DNA of 36,525 nucleotides from Candidatus Naiadarchaeum limnaeum (GTDB lineage: Archaea > Undinarchaeota > Undinarchaeia > Undinarchaeales > Naiadarchaeaceae), in NCBI GenBank assembly GCA_014189685.1, contig DVAB01000024.1:1-36525 (forward strand). Direction: 5' to 3'. The notes below the pieces were generated by a model that had not been told where the DNA came from, did not search any database, and was given only the letters and a program-made list of their open reading frames with translations. Shown one piece after another: positions 1 through 8,005 of this stretch. The number at the start of each line of letters is the position of its first letter. The stretch's first letter is position 1. Both the position numbers and the translations under genes were made by a program.

Positions 1-489
1 GAGTCTGGGGTACCTTATGTAATCTTGCGCCCTAATACAATATATGGCCCTGGAGAACGTCAAGGTATAACAGAACTTATTAAATTGGTTAGAAAAAGTT
101 ATGTAGTCCCGATGGTTGGTAGTGGTAGAGCTATGCTCCAACCGATCCATGTCAGTGATGTGTGCAAAGCAGTATTGGCATCAGCTAATCCTTCTATTAA
201 AAACGACATTTTTGAAATTGGAGGCCCAGACACACTCACTTTCAAACAACTTATAGAATTGATCGCCAAAGAACTTGGTGTAAAGAGGATAACAGTGCCA
301 ATTCCCGTTTCTTTACTGGTAGCAGGCTCCTGGTTTTATAATCGACTTGCCCATCAACCTTGGAACAAGGACAAACTTCTGAATCTAACAAAAGATAAAA
401 GCATGAATATCACAAGAATGCGCAATGAATTCGGGATTCAGCCAATAGGTGTAAAAGAAGGCATTAAAGAGCTAGTTAAAATCACTTAA
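1..489 (+). CDS. NAD-dependent epimerase/dehydratase (SDR family), 5'-truncated at window edge
   Basis: Open frame from base 2 (ESGVPYVILRPNTIYGPGERQG...); extended-SDR-like YGPG and HVSDVCKAV motifs; stop at 489. The track start at 25 is an internal TTG. Confidence 0.85.
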   Translation, partial: ESGVPYVILRPNTIYGPGERQGITELIKLVRKSYVVPMVGSGRAMLQPIHVSDVCKAVLASANPSIKNDIFEIGGPDTLTFKQLIELIAKELGVKRITVPIPVSLLVAGSWFYNRLAHQPWNKDKLLNLTKDKSMNITRMRNEFGIQPIGVKEGIKELVKIT

Positions 490-490
490 T

Positions 491-1972
491 TTATTTCACC
501 AGCTTCCATTTTGCCCCTTCTTCCGTATCCTCTACTTTGATTCCAATATTTAAAAGCTCTTTTCTTAGCGCATCAGCATCTACAAAATTCTTATTTTGTC
601 TGAATTGCTCTCTAAGTACAAGCGCAGCTCTCATCAATGATTCTAAATCCCCTTCCTTAATTTCATAATCCGGCGAGAATTTTTTTATAATCTGAGTAAC
701 TCTTTCCTCTAAGCCTTTTACTAGCTGTGGCTCTGCTCTCATTTCTAAAATTCCAAGAACCTTGTCTAGCTCGAAGATTGCCTTTAAAATAGCAGCAGCA
801 TTCCTCTGGCTTATTTTTTTAGCATCAATTAGCTTGTTTATATCGCGAATAAAATTGAAAAGTGTTGCAAGTGCGCGAGGCATATCCAAATTGTCATCCA
901 TAGCCTTTTCAAACTCAGCGCACAGTTTTTTGAGCAATCTGTCTGCCTTTGGATTATTTTTAGTCCCTTTTGCCTCTTCAAGCCTATCAACAAAAGTAAA
1001 GATTCTCCCAACAGCATTTTTCGCAGCTTCCAATTCCTCAAATGTAAAGTTTAATTTTTGTTTGTAATGCGCAGAAAGCAGAGCATATTTTATTGCGCTG
1101 GCTGCATACCCTTTGTTTAGCAAATCGCGCAGCGTGTAAAAGTTTCCGAGAGATTTTGACATTTTCTTATTATTTACAAGCAAATGCTCGCAGTGTACCC
1201 AATATTTTACAAGTTTCTTTCCAGTAGTGCCTTCGCTTTGCGCTATCTCATTTTCATGATGTGGAAAAATCAGATCAACCCCTCCTGTATGGATATCAAA
1301 AGTTTTTCCCAAATGGCGCATGCTCATTGCGCTGCACTCAATGTGCCATCCTGGACGACCTTTCCCAATATCGGTTTCCCAAAAAATATTGCCATCTTGG
1401 AAGTCCCATGCTTTCCAAAGCGCGAAATCCTGAGCTTCCTCTTTTGTATATTGATCCTGTTTTACGCGGGCGCCGGCTTTTAATTTTTTAATTTGCAGGC
1501 CAGAGAGTTTTCCATATTTTTTGAATTTTCTAATGTTGTAATAAGTTGAGCCATCCTCTCCTTGGTATGCAATTTTTTTCTTTTGTAATTGCTTTATCAA
1601 TCCAATCATATCATTGATGTGCTCTGTTGCGCGGGGGTAGATATCAGCACGTTTTATATTCAAAGTTCTTATGTCCTCAAAAAAAGCATCCACATATTTT
1701 TTTGTAAATTCGTTTAATGGAACTTTTAATGCATGCGCGCCGCGAATTGTTTTATCATCGATATCTGTTAGATTCATTACTTGCTTTACTTTGTATCCTT
1801 TGTGCTCCAAATATTTTCTTAAAATATCTTGGAAAACATATGCACGGAAATTTCCGATATGCGCGTAATCATAAACAGTCGGGCCGCAACTGTACATTAA
1901 AACTATTTTGTCCTTTAGCGGTTTGAAGGGTTCTTTCTTTTTTGTTAGGGTGTTATAGAGTTTAAGCGTCAT
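491..1972 (-). CDS. cysS: Cysteinyl-tRNA synthetase
   Basis: 493 aa; class I signatures (YDYAHIGNFRAYVFQDILRKYL, KMSKSLGN) and CysRS motifs (GWHIECSAMS, DIHTGGVDLIFPHHENEIAQ). Confidence 0.97.
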   Translation of the reverse strand: MTLKLYNTLTKKKEPFKPLKDKIVLMYSCGPTVYDYAHIGNFRAYVFQDILRKYLEHKGYKVKQVMNLTDIDDKTIRGAHALKVPLNEFTKKYVDAFFEDIRTLNIKRADIYPRATEHINDMIGLIKQLQKKKIAYQGEDGSTYYNIRKFKKYGKLSGLQIKKLKAGARVKQDQYTKEEAQDFALWKAWDFQDGNIFWETDIGKGRPGWHIECSAMSMRHLGKTFDIHTGGVDLIFPHHENEIAQSEGTTGKKLVKYWVHCEHLLVNNKKMSKSLGNFYTLRDLLNKGYAASAIKYALLSAHYKQKLNFTFEELEAAKNAVGRIFTFVDRLEEAKGTKNNPKADRLLKKLCAEFEKAMDDNLDMPRALATLFNFIRDINKLIDAKKISQRNAAAILKAIFELDKVLGILEMRAEPQLVKGLEERVTQIIKKFSPDYEIKEGDLESLMRAALVLREQFRQNKNFVDADALRKELLNIGIKVEDTEEGAKWKLVK

Positions 1973-2256
1973 CGGAGTAAAACTTTAAAAAATATTACAA
2001 TTCGCCCGCTTCTTTCAATATATCTGATGCCAAGTTCAGGGTATGACACCTTTTTAAGAATTGCATTTGCTTCTTCAACATTTTTTCTCAATATTTCCAA
2101 TAAATTCACCACCTCTTCCTTAGCAATTAAATGCTGATAGTGAAATCTTATCTTTATACCCTTCTTTAGAATCTCCATTATTTTTTCCGGCATACTCCTT
2201 GGCAACTTCCTTAATTGTCTTATCGTGTCCATTTGGATGAGAATAACCACTCTCAT
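1969..2256 (-). CDS. Small hypothetical protein, ATGA-overlapping with cysS
   Basis: 95 aa ORF whose TGA overlaps the cysS ATG; GAGG Shine-Dalgarno-like motif and TATTATAAAAA box upstream on the minus strand. Confidence 0.6.
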   Translation of the reverse strand: MRVVILIQMDTIRQLRKLPRSMPEKIMEILKKGIKIRFHYQHLIAKEEVVNLLEILRKNVEEANAILKKVSYPELGIRYIERSGRIVIFFKVLLR

Positions 2257-2297
2257 ATCTTAGTCCTCTTATGCGTTCGTTTTTATAATATTTGTAG

Positions 2298-2340
2298 AGC
2301 GGAGGGTGGGATTTGAACCCACACTCGCTAGGCGGCGAGT
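2298..2340 (-). pseudogene. tRNA-like 3' half (T-arm + 3' acceptor strand + U73), tRNA-Cys paralogue
   Basis: Minus strand GTGGGTTCAAATCCCACCCTCCGCT differs from the tRNA-Cys 3' end GTGAGTTCAAATCTCACCCTCTGCT at 3 of 25 positions, two of them compensatory in the T-stem; no matching GCGGAGG 5' acceptor strand nearby. Confidence 0.6.
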
Positions 2341-2446
2341 ACGCCAGACTACATTGGGGACATTCGCAGTTAACTTTGCAATTTGTCATTTGTGAAGCGA
2401 AGTCCCCAAATAGGCTTATTTCTGCTTCTATTTTTGATACTTTGAA
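2320..2446. repeat. Dispersed double-hairpin element, copy R1
   Basis: CACTCGCTAGGCGGCGAGT hairpin, then TTGGGGACATTCGC...CTTTGCAATTTGT...GCGAAGTCCCCAA (2354-2409), then TTATTTCTGCTTCTATTTTT; similar to copies at ~4070 and ~7920. Confidence 0.65.
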
Positions 2447-2520
2447 AGCAGAGGGTGAGATTTGAACTCACATAGACACGCTCTGCAGGCGTGCGCATGA
2501 CCGTGTTCTGCCACCTCTGC
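2447..2520 (-). tRNA. tRNA-Cys(GCA)
   Basis: Acceptor GCAGAGG/CCTCTGC, anticodon arm CACGC-CTGCAGA-GCGTG, T-arm GTGAG-TTCAAAT-CTCAC, discriminator U73 as is typical for tRNA-Cys. Confidence 0.95.
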
Positions 2521-2596
2521 ACAATAGTTTCTAAACTAGTTCCCGAAAACTCCAAAGAAATCAAATGAGAACTAGGGCTTGCCTATGCTTTTGCTT

Positions 2597-2632
2597 CTAG
2601 CAGCAACAACAGCACAGACGAATTTGATTCAT
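2597..2632 (-). CDS. Putative polycysteine leader peptide MNQIRLCCCCC*
   Basis: ATG AAT CAA ATT CGT CTG TGC TGT TGT TGC TGC TAG on the minus strand; TTAAATAATA TATA-like box about 21-30 nt upstream of ATG; 76 nt upstream of tRNA-Cys. Confidence 0.45.
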   Translation of the reverse strand: MNQIRLCCCCC

Positions 2633-2658
2633 GATAATAATAGTATGTTTTTTATTAT

Positions 2659-3096
2659 TTAAGCATAACCTTTTTTTGTATCCTCAGATTTTGGCTGCTC
2701 AATCACAACGCTCGGCAGCTGGATTGGCATTGGTAAGCGCGCTTCTTTTGCAAGCCACAAAGCCTGCAGAGTTGAGGCGCGTAGGATTACATTTTGCACT
2801 TCCTGGAAGGCATTCATATCCTTGAAAGTTGTTCTCCCCTTTTCTTCCTTTATCGCGTCTGTGAGTTTAGGGGCTATGTATATCACTCGGCCACCAATTT
2901 TAATATCTCCTACATCAGGGGTGTAATTAGTCGTGAATTCAAAATGTACAACAATTGCCTCTACCCCGGAAACATCTTTCTTTTCAATTTTCTTTATGGC
3001 GCTGTTGCTATTTATCTTGAAATCTGCAGCAGCCGGTGTCTGGTGTTCCTTTCTGTTCGCCTCCAGCTTCTCAAATATAACATCTATGATTGGCAT
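2659..3096 (-). CDS. Hypothetical protein (possibly SecB-like fold)
   Basis: 145 aa ORF with alternating beta-rich pattern and C-terminal LPMPIQLPSV; family assignment is a guess. Confidence 0.65.
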   Translation of the reverse strand: MPIIDVIFEKLEANRKEHQTPAAADFKINSNSAIKKIEKKDVSGVEAIVVHFEFTTNYTPDVGDIKIGGRVIYIAPKLTDAIKEEKGRTTFKDMNAFQEVQNVILRASTLQALWLAKEARLPMPIQLPSVVIEQPKSEDTKKGYA

Positions 3097-3175
3097 AGTG
3101 CCTCTATCTTAAATGAAGTGCTTTAAAAAGGTTTCGTGTAAGAATTATTATAAATCTGTATAAACATAAAATAGT

Positions 3176-4057
3176 ATGCCTAAAGCAAAAACACTATCAC
3201 TTTTTGATTTAGATCCAAATGATTTTATCGTTAATCTTAGCAAGCAAGATGCTCGTTCACTTGGCGCAAGGATAAAAATATTAACGGTGGGGGAATTCTC
3301 AAGTTTGTTAACAGAATTTGCTAAAAGAAATAGGCAGTCTGCAGAGGAAGTGAAGCGTAGATACGAGAGCAGAGTAAACTCAATAATGACAGGGGAGCGC
3401 CCTCGTGCGTTTATTAGGGTTTGGCGTGTATATCTTACGTTTACTAAGGAATCAATGACTTTTCCTTTTGTTCTTGATGAAAGAATTGCAAAATTTTTTT
3501 GTAACTTTTTATTTTTGGCTAGCATAGATAAAAGAGGGGCATTTTACTTTATCTTAGACAATAAACAACAACTTGCGGATTTAATTAATGAGCTAGCAGT
3601 TTTTGGGAGGCTTCAAAAGAAGGGCCGCGATTTGATTCCTGGAGAGGAGCGCAAGGGGAAGGTATGGCGAATTCCTTTCCTAGTCAGCTCATTAATTTTT
3701 TCTTGGATCGCTAAATATGAGAAAAAATCATATAAACAAATTAGCTCAGAATTTATTGAAAAAGGCCCACAACTTTACAAACTTCTAGGAGACTATGAAG
3801 CGGTTTATAGAAAATACGCTAATTCCACAGAGCCAAGAATATTAATTAAAGGGAAAGCGAGAAAACCCTTGGCAGTGGGCCCCCCTCTAATTGCGGTTGA
3901 GCGCACAATTAAAGGCATAGCGTGTCCAGTCTGTAAGAACCTTGTTACCTTTACAGTAGGAACCGCGTTAACCGATGGAGAAAAAGTATTGTGCCGAAAT
4001 TGTAAAAGAAATGGAGTGGACACAGTTGTTGGAAAAGCTACTTATGAAGAGATTTAG
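3176..4057 (+). CDS. Hypothetical protein with C-terminal zinc ribbon
   Basis: 293 aa; CPVCKN...LCRNCKRNG; TATA-like ATTATAAAT about 30 nt upstream of ATG. Confidence 0.75.
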   Translation: MPKAKTLSLFDLDPNDFIVNLSKQDARSLGARIKILTVGEFSSLLTEFAKRNRQSAEEVKRRYESRVNSIMTGERPRAFIRVWRVYLTFTKESMTFPFVLDERIAKFFCNFLFLASIDKRGAFYFILDNKQQLADLINELAVFGRLQKKGRDLIPGEERKGKVWRIPFLVSSLIFSWIAKYEKKSYKQISSEFIEKGPQLYKLLGDYEAVYRKYANSTEPRILIKGKARKPLAVGPPLIAVERTIKGIACPVCKNLVTFTVGTALTDGEKVLCRNCKRNGVDTVVGKATYEEI

Positions 4058-4069
4058 AAAGGTTCCTTT

Positions 4070-4165
4070 CTCGCCAGGCCGCGAGTAGGCCAAGGGACGT
4101 TCGCTCGCTTTGAAATTTGTGAATCGCGAAGTCCCTTAATCTTCCGCTTCTATTTATCCTACTTT
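4070..4165. repeat. Dispersed double-hairpin element, copy R2
   Basis: CTCGCCAGGCCGCGAG hairpin, then AAGGGACGTTCGC...GCGAAGTCCCTT (4092-4137), then CTTCCGCTTCTATTT; parallels R1. Confidence 0.6.
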
Positions 4166-5346
4166 GTAGCTTTTAAAAACTCTTCAACCCTATCAAACGC
4201 TTCCCCTAAAATCTCAACCTTTGGTAGAAAAACTCCTCTAAAATGCCCTGTTCCAAATTTTTTCCCAAAACCGCTTCCATTAACAAATAGAACATATTTT
4301 TTGTGCAATAAATCAAGAACAAATTTTTTATCATTCCTTGCATATTTTGGGTGCTCGATTTTTGGAAATATGTAAAAAGTCCCTTCTGGTTTTGCTGTGG
4401 ATAACCCTTCAATTTCGTTTAATCGTTTGTGAGCATAATCCCTTCTTTTTCTTAGTTTCCTTTTTGTTTTCTTGATGTGGGTTGTCGGGCCTTTTAATGC
4501 GGCCAAATAAGCGTATTGTCCAGGCGTGTTAGCGCACAATCGAATTCTCGCCTGTCTTATGCAGGCATCAAACAATTCCTCAAAATTATTGCTCAATGCC
4601 ATATATCCAATTCTCCATCCCGGCGCGAGGTAGACTTTTGAAATGCCGTTTAATTGAATAAATTTCGCATCTTTAGAAAGAGAGCACGGGCTCACATGCT
4701 TTTTGTAATTCATTTGATCGTAAATCTCATCAGAAATAATTGGCAAATTATACGCCGCAGCAACATCAACAATTTGCTGCAGAGTTTTCTTTGAATAAAC
4801 AGCGCCTGTTGGGTTATTCGGGTTTATAATTACAATTGCCTTTGTGCGCTTTGTGATTTTTTTCTCCAAATAATCAATATCGGGCTGCCACCCCTCGCTT
4901 TCAATGCATCTGTACTCAATAGGATTTCCGCCGAAATATTTTACAAAAGATGTGTAAGGAGGATAGCTCGGGCCCGGAATTAGAATATTATCCCCTTGCT
5001 CAACTAGAGCTCCAAAGAGAAAGAGCAATGCTTCTGAAACGCCGTTTGTTATTATAATTTTATCTGCATTTAATTTAACGCGGTTAAACTTTTTCTCTCT
5101 TTGAACAAGTGCTTCTCTTAACTCCTTTAGCCCCTGCGAATCCTCGTAATAGTTGCGCCTATTTTTCAGAGCATGTGCATAGGCATTTTTAATAAAATCA
5201 GGGGTATCAAAATCAAATCGATTCGGATCGCCAATATTTAGCTTAATTATTTTTTTTCCTTTTGCCTCAAGCTTTTGTGCCGGAACAACCAAGTCTCTTA
5301 TCGCATATTCAATAGTTTCTGAGCGCCTTGTTACATTTAAAGCCAT
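4159..5346 (-). CDS. Aminotransferase class I/II (PLP-dependent, alanine/aspartate aminotransferase-like)
   Basis: LNIGDPNRFDF, NPNNPTGAVYSKKTL, ISDEIYDQMNY, GISKVYLAPGWRIGY; start set at internal ATG (MALNV) because TTTAAATA lies just upstream. Confidence 0.93.
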   Translation of the reverse strand: MALNVTRRSETIEYAIRDLVVPAQKLEAKGKKIIKLNIGDPNRFDFDTPDFIKNAYAHALKNRRNYYEDSQGLKELREALVQREKKFNRVKLNADKIIITNGVSEALLFLFGALVEQGDNILIPGPSYPPYTSFVKYFGGNPIEYRCIESEGWQPDIDYLEKKITKRTKAIVIINPNNPTGAVYSKKTLQQIVDVAAAYNLPIISDEIYDQMNYKKHVSPCSLSKDAKFIQLNGISKVYLAPGWRIGYMALSNNFEELFDACIRQARIRLCANTPGQYAYLAALKGPTTHIKKTKRKLRKRRDYAHKRLNEIEGLSTAKPEGTFYIFPKIEHPKYARNDKKFVLDLLHKKYVLFVNGSGFGKKFGTGHFRGVFLPKVEILGEAFDRVEEFLKATK

Positions 5347-5394
5347 TTGGCAGAAGTAAGTAAAGTACAATATTTAAAGATTGCTCAATGGATT

Positions 5395-5745
5395 TTATCC
5401 GTGCGAATCCCCGCAGCCACAGCTTGACTTAAAATTCTCGTTATTAACTTTAAATCCGCTTCCCTGCAAACTTTCAACATAATCAATCACAGCATTTTTC
5501 ATCATTGAGAGGCTGAATTTATCAACTATTACTTTTAATCCGCTTTTCTCAATCGCAACATCATCTGCAGCCTGATTTTTATCAAGAACAAAATCATAAG
5601 TAAATCCTGCGCATCCGCCAGGCAGAATTCTAATCCTCAATCCATAATCTGCTTTATTCTCGCGCTGCATTATTGCTTTTACTTTTTCAACAGCAAAATC
5701 CGTTATTGTAACCTTCTCCACTTCCTGTTGTATTTTCGGTTCCAT
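5395..5745 (-). CDS. HesB/IscA-family iron-sulfur cluster carrier
   Basis: GGCAGFTYDF and C-terminal SSCGCGDSHG, the conserved Cys pattern of A-type carriers. Confidence 0.92.
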   Translation of the reverse strand: MEPKIQQEVEKVTITDFAVEKVKAIMQRENKADYGLRIRILPGGCAGFTYDFVLDKNQAADDVAIEKSGLKVIVDKFSLSMMKNAVIDYVESLQGSGFKVNNENFKSSCGCGDSHG

Positions 5746-5825
5746 GCTATCAATTAGGGATGCCTAACTTTATAAAGTTTTCTTCTTCCATAATGTATAT
5801 AAATACTCGCACTTTAAATTGCAGT

Positions 5826-6470
5826 ATGGCAAAAAAATCAGAATCTGAAAAAGCAATGCCAGCAATGAAATTGCCAATGGATCCGAAGATGCTCGGAGCA
5901 ATAGTCGTAGTTATTATTATTGTAGCAGCGGTTTTTATGATGCGCGGCCCTTCAAACGGCCCAGAAACTGGTGGAACTACAACAGGCGGGGACGAGCCAT
6001 TAGCACCCCCAAGTCCACCGGCTCCAGAGCAGCCTGCAGCAACTTATGGATGCACCACAAATATCCAGTGCGATGATAAGGACAGGTGTACAACAGATAG
6101 TTGCTCAGCAGGAGTATGCAAAAATACCCCAGAGCCAGATTGTGCAGTTTCAACAGAGCAACAGCCAAAAATTGTCGCTGTTAACTTTGGTTCAAAAGAA
6201 GACGAATTTGTCCAGATCGAGGGGAAGAATTGGTATGTTGATAACTGGGTAATAACAAATGGCAAAGGCGAAGTTCTCATTAAATTTTTCCAAACTTATA
6301 CAACAGAGAACAAAATAAATGGCAAGTGGACAATATATACTAGCTGCGCCAGTCTGAGCACAAGCACCATAAAGTACGTTTGCAAGGACAAGGGTTTCTT
6401 CAGCGACACAGGGGACAAGGCAATTCTAAAGGACGAAGTTGGCAATGTTATTTCAGAGATGGCTGGATAA
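5826..6470 (+). CDS. Membrane-anchored protein with Cys-rich segment and lamin-tail-like domain
   Basis: N-terminal TM helix, Pro/Gly linker, CTTNIQCDDKDRCTTDSCSAGVC, then IVAVNFGSKEDEFVQIEG...DTGDKAILKDEVGNVISE (LTD-like); TATATAAATA upstream of 5826. Confidence 0.75.
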   Translation: MAKKSESEKAMPAMKLPMDPKMLGAIVVVIIIVAAVFMMRGPSNGPETGGTTTGGDEPLAPPSPPAPEQPAATYGCTTNIQCDDKDRCTTDSCSAGVCKNTPEPDCAVSTEQQPKIVAVNFGSKEDEFVQIEGKNWYVDNWVITNGKGEVLIKFFQTYTTENKINGKWTIYTSCASLSTSTIKYVCKDKGFFSDTGDKAILKDEVGNVISEMAG

Positions 6471-6516
6471 GCACGTCTTTGAGTACAACTGTTGATTTTT
6501 TCTTATTTTTGTATTT

Positions 6517-6576
6517 ATGCTACTTATAGTTTTAAGGGATGAATCTGCAAATATAATTTCAGAGATGACTAGCTAA
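6517..6576 (+). pseudogene. Relic of a second lamin-tail domain 3' end
   Basis: MLLIVLRDESANIISEMTS* parallels ILKDEVGNVISEMAG* that ends the preceding gene. Confidence 0.6.
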
Positions 6577-6596
6577 TTTATTTGCTTTTTGTACTA

Positions 6597-7742
6597 TTAT
6601 TTTTTTCTCAGTGCTGCTCTGCACCGTTTTATTCCATTATTTATATCATCATCCAGTTCTTCCACAATTTCTTTTTCTGCACTTTTCAAAACTGGCTGGC
6701 TTTTTGTTGCGTCAAGATAGACTTCCAAGGCTTCATCATATCTCCTTATTTTTTCTAGTGCTCGCGCTTTTGTGAAAAGAATCTCCTTATACGGAAAAGT
6801 CGCAGCTATTGCAGCGTCGCAAAAAGAAATTCTTTCTTCTGCCGGAAACTCTTCCCAAAATCCTCCGTCAGTTACTGTCGCATCAACAATTCCATCCCAG
6901 AAATCGCTAAATATACGATCAGAAAAGCGGAAGAGGTCCCTAAAACACTTCTTTGCTTCTGTAATTCGCTTATCTTTTATAAATATTCTGCACAATAATT
7001 CGTATGCTGTAATTACTATGGCCTCGCCGAGTATTTTTTCTTCACGCGAGGCTTTTGTTTCTTTTCTAATTCCCTTTGCAATAGAAAAAGTTTCAGGGGC
7101 AAATTCTCTAAAAGTAGTAAAATATACATATAAGCATGATACATATTGATCTAGAATTAAGAAATTAAGTGTTGGGTCTTCTTTATTATCTAATCTGTAG
7201 GCTTCTCTTATACTCTCAAGCATAACTCTAATCTTTTTCTTTCTTGAAAAACTTCCGTTAGGAGTGAAATATGATTTCTGAAAATAAAGGAAAGCTTTGT
7301 TTTGCTCTGGGGAGTCTTCCTCTTTTAGTACTATATCTAAAAAATGCAAAAAAATATCCATAAATTTTTTATCTTCTGTTAAAATATAGAATTCTTCATG
7401 TTTCAATAGAAAATATATAGTATAATGCATTGTAAAATAGAGGGCTTCGAAATCGTGTTGAATCAGTTCGACATTTTCAAGTACGCATCTTTTGAATTCC
7501 CCAATTTTCTGCAATCCTGTAAGTGCAATTATTTTTATCTCTATTGCTTCTATATTGGCCGGTTCGTTCTCTATAGTTTCCTCAGCTAATTTTAATGCGC
7601 CATCATAATCCTCAGCTTCGAGGCTATCCCTATATTTTTCTGACCGTTTTGCTGCACGTTGTCTAATCCTCTCAATGGTCAGTTGAAGCCCTTCTTCGAG
7701 TTTGTGTATAGGTGGTCGTTGTTCTTTTTTTGGCGTTGGCAT
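6597..7742 (-). CDS. Hypothetical TPR-like alpha-helical protein
   Basis: 381 aa, TPR-like repeats (YDGALKLAEETIENEPANIEAIEIKIIAL; RYDEALEVYLDATKSQP); TTTATATAA box upstream. Confidence 0.75.
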   Translation of the reverse strand: MPTPKKEQRPPIHKLEEGLQLTIERIRQRAAKRSEKYRDSLEAEDYDGALKLAEETIENEPANIEAIEIKIIALTGLQKIGEFKRCVLENVELIQHDFEALYFTMHYTIYFLLKHEEFYILTEDKKFMDIFLHFLDIVLKEEDSPEQNKAFLYFQKSYFTPNGSFSRKKKIRVMLESIREAYRLDNKEDPTLNFLILDQYVSCLYVYFTTFREFAPETFSIAKGIRKETKASREEKILGEAIVITAYELLCRIFIKDKRITEAKKCFRDLFRFSDRIFSDFWDGIVDATVTDGGFWEEFPAEERISFCDAAIAATFPYKEILFTKARALEKIRRYDEALEVYLDATKSQPVLKSAEKEIVEELDDDINNGIKRCRAALRKK

Positions 7743-7774
7743 AAGAAATAGTTGTTTTACAATTTTATATAAAT

Positions 7775-7912
7775 AGCGCCAGCGACAGGATTCCCACCTC
7801 AGAACCGAACTCTGAAACGCCTTGCCGGTTCCGACACAAAGCGAAGGTTTGTGAGGTGTTCCATTCGCCTCAAGTACTTGAAGCTGGATTTCCAGCCTTC
7901 GCTTTGTGTGAC
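7775..7912. ncRNA. Structured non-coding region of unknown identity and strand
   Basis: Perfect 14-bp inverted repeat ACACAAAGCGAAGG (7834-7847) / CCTTCGCTTTGTGT (7896-7909), inner GCTGGATTTCCAGC, and a competing CACAAA/TTTGTG pairing; no plausible ORF. Confidence 0.35.
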
Positions 7913-7918
7913 CTCCAT

Positions 7919-7975
7919 CAAGGGATTCATCTTTGCAATTTGTGCTAGAATCCCTTTTATTTCTACTTTTATTTT
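7919..7975. repeat. Dispersed hairpin element, copy R3
   Basis: AAGGGATTC...CTTTGCAATTTGT...GAATCCCTT followed by TTATTTCTACTTTTATTTTT; loop and tail match R1. Confidence 0.6.
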
Positions 7976-8005
7976 TCCCTGAGGTGCCTACTATTTTATT
8001 TAAAG

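Noticed and set aside
762-1926. Several ORFs overlapping cysS on both strands
   Set aside because: Shadow ORFs of the well-supported cysS frame.
2120-2564. Track ORFs 2120..2389 and 2370..2564 on the - strand
   Set aside because: They cover tRNA-Cys, the tRNA-like half and repeat R1; no protein-like pattern.
7779-7900. 5S rRNA gene on the + strand (TTCCCACCT...CCGAACTCTGAAACGCC resembles 5S loop B/C)
   Set aside because: Helix III/loop C is too short, no closing helix I could be found, and the downstream part does not form the expected helices IV/V; left as unidentified structured RNA.
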